Source: Desulfocapsa sp. (GTDB taxonomy: Bacteria > Desulfobacterota > Desulfobulbia > Desulfobulbales > Desulfocapsaceae). Taken from it: a stretch of DNA of 46,612 bases. The DNA lies in the NCBI GenBank assembly GCA_021737265.1, contig JAIPEF010000006.1, positions 1 to 46,612 on the forward strand, read 5' to 3'. Numbering within the stretch: the first letter of the stretch is position 1; each line of letters begins with the position of its first letter. The position numbers and the translations under genes are program-made. The notes below the pieces were generated by a model. It saw nothing but the letters and a program-made list of their open reading frames with translations. It was not told the origin of the DNA and searched no databases. This document shows positions 7,901-16,511 of this stretch, piece by piece.

Positions 7901-9286
7901 TTACTGCGTTCCGTTTTCCATCTCATCACCACTTAGATAAGGAATCAAAGATTCTCCGGTGGCAGTTCTTAATCCCTGTCGATTGGTGTAGAGACTTATG
8001 AGTGACAGGACCAAACGGGACTGAGTACGCACTAGATCCCGCTGCGCCTCATTCAAACGGGCCAGTGATTCCTGCCCCGCCTTGTACCCTTCTTCCACCA
8101 GGTCCCTGCTCTGCTCAACAAGTTTTACCGAAGCACGCTGAAGCTTCAGTTGGGCTCTTGCCTGCTCCAACCTGGTGATCGCCTGCCTTACCTCACTTTG
8201 CACCTTGTTTTTCTGCTGGTCAAGCGTCCTTGCAGTTTCTCGCCGGAATGCCTTTGCCTCAGCGATCCTGGCCTGATCACCACCACCTCTAAAAAGATTG
8301 TAGGAAAGGTTTACAGAAAGTGTGGAACCAAAATCATCGCCCTCAAAAGCCATATTATCAAAGCGATCCCCATCGACAGACCCATTCAGTGAAAGCTGGG
8401 GATAGAGGCTTGCCCGATTTGCCCCAACTGTGGATTCCGCCCGCTGCAGGCTGATCTCCTGAAGCAGAAGATCCGGTCGATGGACCGCTGCAGCCTGGAG
8501 TAGCTGCTCTGCGGATAATGGAGTAAAATTACTTTCTCCAACCATTTCCATCTTCACAAGCTCGAGACCATCGGGCATCTTTCCGGACTCACAGCCGAGC
8601 AAAACCGCCAGGCCATACAGGGCGAGATCATAATCACGTTCAGCCAACAAAATATCGGTGGAGGCATTGTTCATCTGTACCTGGAAATTGAGTACAGCAG
8701 AAAGCGATCCCGCTCCGGCATCCATACTGGCCTTTGCCTCCTCTGCCTGTTTTGAATTAAAAGAGAAGTCAGCTTCGGCAATAGCCTTATTGTACAGAGC
8801 CAGCTGCGCACCGTAGTAACTCTCGGCAACGGATTGCAATAAAAGCCGCATGCCGTCTCTTCTTGCCTGCTCAGTTTCCTGCTCCCCATATTCGGCTATG
8901 AGGTTAGAAAATTTTCGGGAGAACCCATCAAACAGGAGCCAGGAGGCACCAAGGGAAAGCCTGTATGTTTCACTGTTGCGGTCAATATCAGCACCGCCCA
9001 AAAGCATGGACTGGGCAGCAGCATCGTGCGCAGACATCCTCCCGGATGCCGCAGCTCCACCGGCATCAACACTTGGCCAATACAAGGCTCTGGCCTGTTC
9101 AATCCGCTGGCGTGCCTGCTCCACCCGCTCAGCAGCAGCAGCAAGGGAAGGATTATCTGCCAGGGCAATCTGCTGAGCGGTCGCCAGATCAAGCAGGTCC
9201 ACCTCTTCAAGAGTTTTGCTGGTTGCAATGGGTGCAACAGGAAAACTCATCACTGTTATAAAAAAGAATACTATTTTCCAGTTCAC
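7901..9286 (-). CDS. TolC-family outer-membrane efflux protein
   Basis: A 461-residue outer-membrane channel for the RND pump. It has a signal peptide (VNWKIVFFFITVMSFPVAPIA) followed by two repeats of the OEP domain, seen in LATAQQIALADNPSL near the start and again as long alpha-helical heptads (VEQSRDLVEEGYKAGQ) in the second half. Start: GTG 9286 forms a GTGA overlap with the pump stop codon and is preceded by GAGGAAA. The alternative ATG at 9343 would add a charged stretch before the signal peptide. It is the last gene of the marR-adaptor-pump-channel operon, with an SGNH-like gene after it. Confidence 0.85.
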   Translation of the reverse strand: MNWKIVFFFITVMSFPVAPIATSKTLEEVDLLDLATAQQIALADNPSLAAAAERVEQARQRIEQARALYWPSVDAGGAAASGRMSAHDAAAQSMLLGGADIDRNSETYRLSLGASWLLFDGFSRKFSNLIAEYGEQETEQARRDGMRLLLQSVAESYYGAQLALYNKAIAEADFSFNSKQAEEAKASMDAGAGSLSAVLNFQVQMNNASTDILLAERDYDLALYGLAVLLGCESGKMPDGLELVKMEMVGESNFTPLSAEQLLQAAAVHRPDLLLQEISLQRAESTVGANRASLYPQLSLNGSVDGDRFDNMAFEGDDFGSTLSVNLSYNLFRGGGDQARIAEAKAFRRETARTLDQQKNKVQSEVRQAITRLEQARAQLKLQRASVKLVEQSRDLVEEGYKAGQESLARLNEAQRDLVRTQSRLVLSLISLYTNRQGLRTATGESLIPYLSGDEMENGTQ

Positions 9287-12200
9287 TGTTTGTTTCCTCT
9301 TTCGGCTGTTACCCTTGGCTCCACAGCTTCGCGCGTTTTCCACTCACCGCTCACACCTTTTGCTACAGTTCTTCTGAGATCATTCACAATCACCAGCAGA
9401 CTTGGTATTAACACCAAAGTCAAACCTGTGGCAAAAATCACCCCACTTGCCACAGACAGGGCCATGGGAATAAGAAATTTAGCCTGCATATCGGTCTCCA
9501 TGATCAGGGGTGCCAGTCCTCCGACGGTACTGATGGAGGTAAGAAAAATAGCACGGAATCGCCTGGCTCCCCCCTGAATGATCGCATCGAACAGCTTCAT
9601 CCCACCACTCAAATTCTTATTCACCCGTTCAATGAGGACAATGGCATCATTGATCACCACGCCCGAAAGGGCGACCATCCCGAAGATGGACATCATAGAG
9701 AGGTTATATCCCATGACCAGATGTCCGACAATAGCACCGATGATACCGAAAGGAATGGTAAAAAAAATGACAAAGGGCTGAACATAGGAACGGAAGATAG
9801 TGGCAATGATGACAAAGATGCCAACCATGGCAATGGGGAATCCAATTTTCAGGGAGGAAAGGGACTCCCTGGTATTTTTCTTGGAACCCTGCATGGAGAG
9901 GTAAAGATCCGGGTACTCCCGTTTCAGTTCGTGGAATGTCGTCCGCCCCAGTTCGGCAAAGATTTCTCCGGCATTGGCTTTGTGGCTGTCCACCTCAGCA
10001 GTGACAACGATGCGACGCATACCGTCTGTTCGCGAAATCGTGGAATAGCCAGGGACAAAGCTGATATCCGCAACCGAGAGCAGTGGTATCTCCCGGCCAT
10101 CAGCAGTGCGGATACGCACCTTTTCGAAATCAGATATCCGGGTGCGTTCATCGGCAGGATAGCGGACCTTGACCCGGATATCATCACTGCCCCGCTGCAG
10201 ACGAAAGGCCTCGCGACCAAAAAAGCCGGCATTAATCTGTCGGGCCAGGTCATCCACGGTAAGACCCAAGGTGGTGGCCTCGGGCTTGAGACTAAGCTGC
10301 AATTCATTCTTACCCTGGCTGTAGTCAGAGCGGATCTGATACACTCCCTGGAATTCTGCCAATCTCTCCTGCAGGTCCTCGGAGGCACGCACCAGATCAC
10401 CCATGTCCCGTCCCTGCATCCACACCTCAACCTCAGCACCGGAGGGACCGGCCGCCATCCCCTCAAAGGTGAGACTTTTCACCCCAGGGATGGAGCCCAG
10501 CTCCTTTTCCCAGGCAATGAGCAGATCATTGGAGTGAACCCCGCGATCTTCGGAAGGAAGAAGAATAATCTGAATGGAGCCCAGATGCGGACCGGCTGCC
10601 CCCATGGTACCGGACAGGGCCTGTCCCACCAGCATCAGACGTTGGCGGACCAATGGCTCCCCGCTTATGGTCTCTGTCTGCTCCGCCACCCGATCAAAGG
10701 CTGCCTCGATCTTTTTCAAGGCTGCTCCGGTGAGCTCAGGAGGCGTACCTTCTGGAAACTCTACAGTGGAGGTAATGACAAAGCCGTCAAGCTTAGGAAA
10801 AATCTGGAATTTGACCAGCCCACCCTTGACCAGTCCAACGCTGAGAATAAGTACGGCAATGGCAATAGCAAGAGAGACATAGCGCCAGTTCAGTACCCAG
10901 GTAATAAACGGAACATAGCGCCTCTCGATAAACTTTTCCAGTCCCAGGCTCACCCCCCTTTGGAATCTCCCTATCAGTTCTAAGGGTTTCCACTGTTTCT
11001 TCTGTGCATTCAAATCCGGAAGGTGACTGAGGTGGGCCGGCAGCAGCAACAGGGACTCCACCAGAGAAATCAGGAGGCAGGAGATAACAACCATGGGCAG
11101 AATAGAAATAAATTTCCCCATTATCCCCCCCACATAGGAGAGGGGGATGAAGGCAACAATGGTGGTGGTAACAGCGGCCAGCACCGGCATGGCCACCTCG
11201 GTAACCCCGTTGATAGCTGCCTGCAGGGGAGGCTCACCCCGTTTTCTGTGCACGTAGATGGCCTCACCCACCACAATAGCATCATCCACCACAATGCCAA
11301 GAACCATGATCAGGCCAAAGAGGGAAATCATGTTGATGGTGGCCCCACTGGACCAGAGGATAAACATGGCCCCGGCAATGGAAATGGGGATTCCCAGTCC
11401 TGCCCAGAACGACAGGCGCAGATCCAGGAAAAGCCAGAGCATGAAAAAGACCAGGCAGAGACCGATCATACCGTTGCGGGTCAGGAGATTAATACGGGCC
11501 CTCAGGGAATCCGTGGTGTCATAAAAAACAGAGATATGGACCCCGGGAGGCAGGCTTTGCTGTTTTTGCTCTACAAACCGGGTCACAGCATCTGAGATCT
11601 TGATCGCATCTTCATCTTCGGTCTTGGAGACCTGGACAAACATGGCTGGCTGATCGTCGATGGAGGCAAAGATCGGGTCCTCAGTAAAGCCGTCCCTGAT
11701 CTCGGCAATCGTATCCAAGGTGATTATTTCACCGCCGGGACGGGCCAGGACAACAATCCCGGCCAACTCCTCCCCGGTATATTTACGGCCCACCGTTCGT
11801 ATCCGAATTTCCTCACCCGTGGTCCGCAGGATGCCACCTGCCAAATTGAGACTGGATTTACGTACCGCTGTTGCCACCTGGTCAAAGGTAAGTCCGTACC
11901 GGAGCAGACGCTCCTCCGAGACCTCAATACCGATCTCGTACTCCCTGGTGCCATAGGCCTCTACCTGCGAGACCAGCGGAATCTGTTTGACCTCATCTTT
12001 AGTCTGCTCGCCCCACTGCTTGAGTTGTTTCTCACTCAGATCCCCGGAGAGGGCAAGGAGCATAACAACCTGCTTCCGTACAATCTCACGGATAATTGGT
12101 TTTTCCGCGTCAACGGGCAGAGTGGATATGGCATTGACATAAGACCTGACCTTGTCCAGGACCTCGGAGGTATCATAGCCATCTTTTACTTCGATGGTGA

Positions 12201-12474
12201 CAGTGGCCATATTTTCTGCCGATTTTGTGGTGTACTGCTTGATCCCCTCCACAGATTCAAGGGCCTCTTCAATCTTCTGATTGACACCCTCCTCAACCTC
12301 TTCCGGATCGGCACCGGGATAGAGGACCGTAATGGATATCATGTCGATGGAGAACTCGGGAAAACTCTCCCGAACCATAGACTTGGTGGCAAGGAATCCG
12401 GCAAAAAAGATGAGAAAGAGGAGGATATTGGCAAAAACAGTATTCCGGGCAAAGGAGGCGAGCAGTTTGTTCAT
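9283..12474 (-). CDS. RND-family efflux pump (HAE1/AcrB type)
   Basis: A 1063-residue inner-membrane proton-driven exporter. It has the AcrB architecture: one N-terminal helix, a large periplasmic loop, a helix bundle with the proton-relay motif GIVVDDAIVV (two Asp in helix 4), a second periplasmic loop and a second bundle ending near residue 1030. The N-terminal phrase YPGADPEEVEEGV is typical of HAE1/SwrC-like pumps. It is coupled to the upstream adaptor by ATGA and to tolC by GTGA. The substrate cannot be read from sequence. Confidence 0.9.
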   Translation of the reverse strand: MNKLLASFARNTVFANILLFLIFFAGFLATKSMVRESFPEFSIDMISITVLYPGADPEEVEEGVNQKIEEALESVEGIKQYTTKSAENMATVTIEVKDGYDTSEVLDKVRSYVNAISTLPVDAEKPIIREIVRKQVVMLLALSGDLSEKQLKQWGEQTKDEVKQIPLVSQVEAYGTREYEIGIEVSEERLLRYGLTFDQVATAVRKSSLNLAGGILRTTGEEIRIRTVGRKYTGEELAGIVVLARPGGEIITLDTIAEIRDGFTEDPIFASIDDQPAMFVQVSKTEDEDAIKISDAVTRFVEQKQQSLPPGVHISVFYDTTDSLRARINLLTRNGMIGLCLVFFMLWLFLDLRLSFWAGLGIPISIAGAMFILWSSGATINMISLFGLIMVLGIVVDDAIVVGEAIYVHRKRGEPPLQAAINGVTEVAMPVLAAVTTTIVAFIPLSYVGGIMGKFISILPMVVISCLLISLVESLLLLPAHLSHLPDLNAQKKQWKPLELIGRFQRGVSLGLEKFIERRYVPFITWVLNWRYVSLAIAIAVLILSVGLVKGGLVKFQIFPKLDGFVITSTVEFPEGTPPELTGAALKKIEAAFDRVAEQTETISGEPLVRQRLMLVGQALSGTMGAAGPHLGSIQIILLPSEDRGVHSNDLLIAWEKELGSIPGVKSLTFEGMAAGPSGAEVEVWMQGRDMGDLVRASEDLQERLAEFQGVYQIRSDYSQGKNELQLSLKPEATTLGLTVDDLARQINAGFFGREAFRLQRGSDDIRVKVRYPADERTRISDFEKVRIRTADGREIPLLSVADISFVPGYSTISRTDGMRRIVVTAEVDSHKANAGEIFAELGRTTFHELKREYPDLYLSMQGSKKNTRESLSSLKIGFPIAMVGIFVIIATIFRSYVQPFVIFFTIPFGIIGAIVGHLVMGYNLSMMSIFGMVALSGVVINDAIVLIERVNKNLSGGMKLFDAIIQGGARRFRAIFLTSISTVGGLAPLIMETDMQAKFLIPMALSVASGVIFATGLTLVLIPSLLVIVNDLRRTVAKGVSGEWKTREAVEPRVTAERGNKQ

Positions 12475-13694
12475 TCCTTATCTCCACCGGCTTGATTACT
12501 GATCTGGACCAGACTGCGTTCAAGGGGATTGACCAGACGGGTGGTGATCACCATGTCTCCCGCCTCCAAGCCTTCACTGATATATGCCTTATTGTTCTGC
12601 ACCCGGGCAACCAGTACCGGGGCGGTTTCCAGACGCTCATCCCGGATAACATAGACCGTGTTCTCAAAACTGACCGCCCAGCGCGGCAGCTCAACAACCT
12701 GCTGTAAGGGATGCCCAGGAATTTCAACCCTGCAGAACATTCCGGCAACCAGGGGAAGGGATCCGCTTTTTTCACTGAACTGCTCACTGTCTATACGCAA
12801 AACTACCTTTACTGTCCTGGTCTTTTCATCAAAAAGACTGACCCGGTCTACGAAGGCCACCGCCTGATTCCTCGAATCCTCTGTCCAGCTTACCGTACAC
12901 TGAACCGGGGAGAGTTTCGAAAACCAGGCATCGGATTCCGTTGCAACGCGCTCTTTCGTTTCTGCAAACTGCAGCCATTGAAAAGCATCCCGGCTCTCCA
13001 CTGGTACTTCCAACTCCAGGAAGGAATCATCGGCAAGGCCAAGAACTATTTTTCCAGGGGAGACATACTGCCCTTTTTCGATGTTTTTACTCGTTATTCG
13101 ACAGCTAAAAGGGGCAGTCACCCGGCAGCGTTCCAGGTTGATCTCGGCACGAACCATGGCCTGCTTGACCTGGGCCAGCCTGTCCGCAACGTTGTTGGCT
13201 GACTGCTCGGCTTTTTCCACTCCTGCTCTGGTCCCCACTTTATTTTTCTCAAACAGGGTCTGTATCCGCTGCAATTCATTTTGGGTGAGTTCTTTATCCC
13301 TGGTAAGGATAGCCAGGCGTACCTTATTACTTTCATATTCTGTTCGATAATCCCGATCGTCGATCCTAAAAAGCAGTTCACCTTTTGCAATGACCTCACC
13401 GGTCTGCAGCCGAGGATGCACCTCAACCACGGTACCGGCCACTTCAGCAGCAATATCCACCATGCGGATGGAACGCAGTTCACCATGGGCCTCAATCATC
13501 ACCGGCACATCTGTAAAAGCGGCTGCAACAGCCTCCACCGTCAGGGGCCGTTCTGTTGCTTTCGCCTGAGCAGGCGCCTTTTTCATGCTCTTTAAAAATT
13601 TAAATCCACCAAAGCCCACTGCCAAAATTATGCAACAGGCGACAACCCGGATGATTACGGTTGCAGATCCTGTCTTTGTCTGTTGTTCATTCAT
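12471..13694 (-). CDS. RND efflux adaptor (membrane fusion protein, HlyD/AcrA-like)
   Basis: A 407-residue periplasmic adaptor with one N-terminal membrane anchor (VIIRVVACCIILAVGFGGFKF) and no lipobox. Next come the split biotinyl-lipoyl half motifs (EVAGTVVEVHPRLQTGEVIAKGE and, after a coiled coil, APFSCRITSKNIEKGQYVSPG), a beta-barrel and a membrane-proximal domain. It bridges pump and TolC channel. It begins 10 nt after marR and overlaps the pump start by ATGA. Confidence 0.87.
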   Translation of the reverse strand: MNEQQTKTGSATVIIRVVACCIILAVGFGGFKFLKSMKKAPAQAKATERPLTVEAVAAAFTDVPVMIEAHGELRSIRMVDIAAEVAGTVVEVHPRLQTGEVIAKGELLFRIDDRDYRTEYESNKVRLAILTRDKELTQNELQRIQTLFEKNKVGTRAGVEKAEQSANNVADRLAQVKQAMVRAEINLERCRVTAPFSCRITSKNIEKGQYVSPGKIVLGLADDSFLELEVPVESRDAFQWLQFAETKERVATESDAWFSKLSPVQCTVSWTEDSRNQAVAFVDRVSLFDEKTRTVKVVLRIDSEQFSEKSGSLPLVAGMFCRVEIPGHPLQQVVELPRWAVSFENTVYVIRDERLETAPVLVARVQNNKAYISEGLEAGDMVITTRLVNPLERSLVQISNQAGGDKE

Positions 13695-13704
13695 AATCGT
13701 TCAC

Positions 13705-14169
13705 TTATTTTTGTTTTGCCAACACTTGCTCTACGCGTTCGAGTACTTCGCACCATTTTTGTGCTGTCTCAGGCCCCACCTTTTCCACCAGGTCAAGAAA
13801 TGCAGCCAGAACTGCCCCTTCCATTTGTTCAGCCTGAACCGCCGCCTGCTCGGAAAGACGAACCACCACCTTTCTTCGATCCTCTGTACTCCGCTCTCGA
13901 TGGAGAAAACCCTTATCCTCCAGGCGATCGACCATACACGAAGCCGAGGGCGGAGAAACCTCCAACTGTTCCGCAAGGTGCGAGATAGTGCTTTCACCAC
14001 AGCTCTGCAGAGTCATCAGCATCTGCACCTGAGCCATGGAAAGCTCCTCCCCCTCACAGGAAACACGTCCATTATGCAGTCCGGACTGGATGGAAAAAAT
14101 GTGATCTTTCAGCTTCCGCCCGGCACTTGCTATAAAGCGTGCCTGCTCAACGGTTTTGTCATTGGTCAT
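13705..14169 (-). CDS. MarR-family transcriptional regulator
   Basis: A 154-residue winged-helix repressor. The recognition helix and wing are visible as ISHLAEQLEVSPPSASCMVDRLEDKGFLHRE followed by DRRKVVVRL, the standard MarR arrangement. It is the first gene of the efflux operon, so it probably represses its own operon until a ligand binds. A palindrome (14213-14243) overlaps the predicted promoter. The small-molecule signal is unknown. Confidence 0.85.
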   Translation of the reverse strand: MTNDKTVEQARFIASAGRKLKDHIFSIQSGLHNGRVSCEGEELSMAQVQMLMTLQSCGESTISHLAEQLEVSPPSASCMVDRLEDKGFLHRERSTEDRRKVVVRLSEQAAVQAEQMEGAVLAAFLDLVEKVGPETAQKWCEVLERVEQVLAKQK

Positions 14170-14212
14170 AATATTGTCACGTTATTGTTGTGAAAGAAAA
14201 GTCCTCATTTTA

Positions 14213-14256
14213 CTTAGGATTACTAAATACTAGCCACCCTAAGCAATTCCTGTCAA
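14213..14256 (-). promoter_or_regulatory. Promoter and candidate MarR operator of the efflux operon
   Basis: On the minus strand TTGACA (14256-14251) and TAGTAT (14232-14227) are 18 nt apart. The half-sites CTTAGG and CCTAAG at 14213-14218 and 14238-14243 form an inverted repeat spanning the -10 box and part of the spacer, a placement that would block RNA polymerase. The predicted transcript start is about 50 nt before marR. The operator assignment is inference. Confidence 0.55.
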
Positions 14257-14301
14257 GAAATTTTCTCACATGGAGGAACCCTTTTTACCGGGAAATGAAA
14301 T

Positions 14302-14455
14302 GATGGCGTCGTATTTATCCCCCTCAAGGGAGGACTGAAAAGAGTACCCTTTTTTCGGGTGAAAACTCTCCATCTCCTTCGTTGCTGCATTTTTTATTTA
14401 GCCATCCTAGGTTTGAGGTTTTCACCCAAACTACGGGCATAAATACGAGTTTATC
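14302..14455 (-). repeat. Dispersed palindromic element, inverted copy
   Basis: It begins GATGGCGTCGTATTTAT and ends with the inverse of GATAAACTCGTATTTATGCCCG, so relative to 24055-24251 it is in reverse orientation. The internal hairpin tip has been replaced by a CCCTCAAGGGAGG segment like that in the 3482-3544 copy. It retains the CTCAAACC-TAGGATGGCTAA module seen at 15886, 30180 and 46455. No clear target duplication remains. Confidence 0.75.
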
Positions 14456-14569
14456 AAATAACCATTGAAAACGACTCTGGTGTCTTACGTTTCGGGATTA
14501 AGTTCAGCCATTCTTTTTCTGACCACAAGCTTTTGGGGGAACAGCACCGGCCTGGTCTGCGACCGGTGA

Positions 14570-14737
14570 CAAACAATAGGTCCTCGAGGAATCTACAGAA
14601 AAAGACGTTTTGGACTTGGTAGAGACAGAAATAGGAAAAAAAAAGTGAAAAAGGCAGGAACGGCTGCTGCACTGGGTGTGGTTGGAAAGAAAGCCACCTC
14701 AGGAGTTAAAAAAACCATTAAAGGCACAGAGAAATAA
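14570..14737 (+). other. Possible small basic peptide or gene remnant
   Basis: An open frame after the stop at 14567-14569 encodes a very basic sequence (YRKRRFGLGRDRNRKKK, then KKAGTAAALGVVGKKATSG) and stops at TAA 14735-14737. No ATG is present. A GTG at 14645, with AGGA about 10 nt upstream, would give a 30-residue peptide. The Lys/Gly/Ala-rich pattern is not random-looking, and the 5' side abuts a mobile element, so a truncated gene is as likely as a functional peptide. Just upstream, 14546-14569 contains a CACCGG/CCGGTG inverted repeat. Confidence 0.25.
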
Positions 14738-14788
14738 TTGTCTAGGGTTGAACCTCTCAGCCATCCTAAAAAAGTCTGACATCTCCTT

Positions 14789-15100
14789 CTACTTGTCGTG
14801 CTTTCCCCAGAGAGGATCCCGACCAAACCTGTCCATCCACCAGTCCTCCGGCTCCAGTGCTTCGCCATCCTTTGGCACCAGAGGGATCCTGAACTGGTTA
14901 TAGTGGTTCATAAGGACATCGTAGGCCCTGGTCAGCTTCCGCATCATATCGCCTTTTGCCCTGTCGTCTCCCACAAGATCGGGATGATACTCTTTGCATT
15001 TGCGGCGATAGCTGCGCTTTAATTCTCCAAGAGTCGCCCGATCACCCAGCCCTAAAAGTTCTTTGGCCTCAAAGATGGCCTGCCAGTCTGATTTAGTCAT
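14789..15100 (-). CDS. Small J-domain (DnaJ-like) protein
   Basis: A 103-residue protein that is almost entirely a J domain. After a helix with ELLGLGDRATLGELKRSYRRKCKEY comes the diagnostic HPD loop (YHPDL) and helix III (MMRKLTRAYDVLM), then a short tail rich in Trp and Asp. J domains stimulate Hsp70 (DnaK) ATPase. No Gly/Phe, zinc or client-binding domain is present, so it is a specialised co-chaperone with unknown client. The start overlaps the plsY stop (ATGA). Confidence 0.8.
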   Translation of the reverse strand: MTKSDWQAIFEAKELLGLGDRATLGELKRSYRRKCKEYHPDLVGDDRAKGDMMRKLTRAYDVLMNHYNQFRIPLVPKDGEALEPEDWWMDRFGRDPLWGKHDK

Positions 15101-15708
15101 GCTGATTCCTTTGTCTTCCAGTTTTTTTCCTCACCTCGAATGAGCCTTCCGATATTTGAACTGTGTTTCAGCCAGACAAGAATAGCAATCACCAGTGCCA
15201 CAAGGACTGTAGAGATGCTGCTTCCGAGAAGCCAGATAAAAAGCGGAATCAAAGCAGCGGCAGTAAGTGAACCGGCAGAGACAAAACCGCTCATATACAC
15301 CACTGCCACAAAGAACAGCAGGGCAAAAAGAATGGAGAGGGGCGAGAAATAAAGAAAAACACCAAGAGCGGTGGCCACTCCTTTACCACCTTTAAAGCCT
15401 AAGTAGATCGGAAACATATGACCAACTACCGTGGAAAGTCCACACAAAGCAATGAAAATTTCAGAATTTACCGATGGAGGCAGCACAAGGGAAGCAACAT
15501 ACACAGGCAGAAACCCCTTGGCCACATCACAGAGCAGAGTTAAAACTCCTAGTTTTTTCCCCAGAACCCGATTGACATTAGTGGCTCCAATATTACCACT
15601 TCCCTCCTGGCGCACATCTTTCCCCATGGCCCGACTAAAAAGGAAGCCAAAGGGAATGGCACCCACCAGATAACTGCAAAGAAGAGAGGTTAATACTAAA
15701 AAACTCAT
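15097..15708 (-). CDS. plsY: Acyl-phosphate:glycerol-3-phosphate acyltransferase PlsY
   Basis: A 203-residue membrane enzyme that transfers an acyl group from acyl-phosphate to glycerol-3-phosphate, the first step of phospholipid synthesis. All three PlsY motifs are visible: SGNIGATN with the preceding VRQEGS, FKGGKGVATALG, and the C-terminal WLKHSSNIGRLIRGEE. About five membrane helices are evident. It is co-transcribed with the J-domain gene. An 11-bp inverted repeat (15718-15775) lies directly upstream of the start. Confidence 0.93.
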   Translation of the reverse strand: MSFLVLTSLLCSYLVGAIPFGFLFSRAMGKDVRQEGSGNIGATNVNRVLGKKLGVLTLLCDVAKGFLPVYVASLVLPPSVNSEIFIALCGLSTVVGHMFPIYLGFKGGKGVATALGVFLYFSPLSILFALLFFVAVVYMSGFVSAGSLTAAALIPLFIWLLGSSISTVLVALVIAILVWLKHSSNIGRLIRGEEKNWKTKESA

Positions 15709-15717
15709 GGTGTGTTG

Positions 15718-15775
15718 TAATGTCCTGTAGCGTGAGCGTGTTGATTGAGGGTTGATATTGACGAACAGGACATTA
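15718..15775. repeat. 11-bp spaced inverted repeat upstream of plsY
   Basis: TAATGTCCTGT at 15718-15728 is perfectly inverted at 15765-15775 with a 36-nt spacer. It begins 10 bp from the plsY start codon, covering the region where the plsY leader and promoter should be. It could be a paired regulator site or a long-loop hairpin in the leader. No regulator is identifiable. Confidence 0.45.
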
Positions 15776-15836
15776 GCGCATATCTTCTATAAAAACAACT
15801 TTGATGCATGAGGATCACCCCTATGGTATATTTCGG

Positions 15837-15874
15837 GTGAACAGTTACGCAGCTTATGTTCGTGTAACTTTCAC
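15837..15874. repeat. Short inverted repeat with GTAACT ends
   Basis: GTGAACAGTTAC (15837-15848) and GTAACTTTCAC (15864-15874) are imperfect inverses with a 15-nt loop. Read inverted, the left arm GTAACTGTTCAC matches the first 11 bases of the IS66-type left end at 32229. It may be a remnant of IS ends or a related mini-element. Confidence 0.4.
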
Positions 15875-15885
15875 TGCTTATACTT

Positions 15886-15963
15886 GATGGCGTCGTAAAA
15901 ACCTCAAACCTAGGATGGCTAAGTATTTATGCCCGGTAGTTAGGGTGAAAATACGACGCCATC
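15886..15963. repeat. Short copy of the dispersed palindromic element
   Basis: A 78-bp element with perfect inverted termini GATGGCGTCGTA/TACGACGCCATC. Inside it has the CTCAAACCTAGGATGGCTAAG module and one TATTTATGCCCGGTAGTTAGGGTGAAAA arm. Both ends are of the GATGGCG type, unlike the longer copies, suggesting internal deletion or end duplication. It sits just 23 bp upstream of def, so it probably contributes to the def leader. Confidence 0.75.
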
Positions 15964-15986
15964 AACAATAAAACATATATATTTCC

Positions 15987-16511
15987 ATGAGCCTGCGTAC
16001 GATTCATAAATTTCCCGACCCTGTTCTTCGCCAAAAGGCAAAAAAGGTCACCACCATTGATGACTCCCTCAAAAACCTTATCACTGATATGGTTGAGACC
16101 ATGTACGATGCCCCGGGTATCGGACTGGCAGCACCTCAAATTGGTGAATCCAGCCAACTGATCGTGGTTGATATCTCAAGAGAGGAAAACGAACAGCGAT
16201 CCATGGTCATGATTAACCCGATAATAACAGAAAGAGAAGGAAGCCAGGTGGATGAAGAGGGCTGCCTTTCGGTGATCGACCTCACGGCCTCTGTAAAAAG
16301 GAGCAGAAAAATTACCCTCAGCTACCAGGACATCGAAGGCAAAGAACAGGAGATGACTGTGGAAGACCGTTTTGCCGTGGTGTTGCAGCATGAAATCGAC
16401 CATCTGAACGGGGTACTGTTTATTGATCATCTCAGCACCCTGAAACGATCGCTCTATAAAAAGAAAGTCAAGAAAATGCTGGCTGGGCAAAAGTCAAAAC
16501 TCAACTCATGA
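15987..16511 (+). CDS. def: Peptide deformylase
   Basis: A 174-residue cytoplasmic metalloenzyme that removes the formyl group from new proteins. The three motifs are intact: GIGLAAPQIG (residues ~45-54), EGCLS (metal Cys) and QHEIDHLNG (HExxH, two metal His and catalytic Glu). Its stop overlaps the fmt start (ATGA), the common def-fmt arrangement. Confidence 0.96.
   Translation: MSLRTIHKFPDPVLRQKAKKVTTIDDSLKNLITDMVETMYDAPGIGLAAPQIGESSQLIVVDISREENEQRSMVMINPIITEREGSQVDEEGCLSVIDLTASVKRSRKITLSYQDIEGKEQEMTVEDRFAVVLQHEIDHLNGVLFIDHLSTLKRSLYKKKVKKMLAGQKSKLNS

Noticed and set aside
9721..10983. 420-codon plus-strand frame
   Set aside because: It is antisense to the RND pump gene, whose family assignment is secure; no independent evidence for it.
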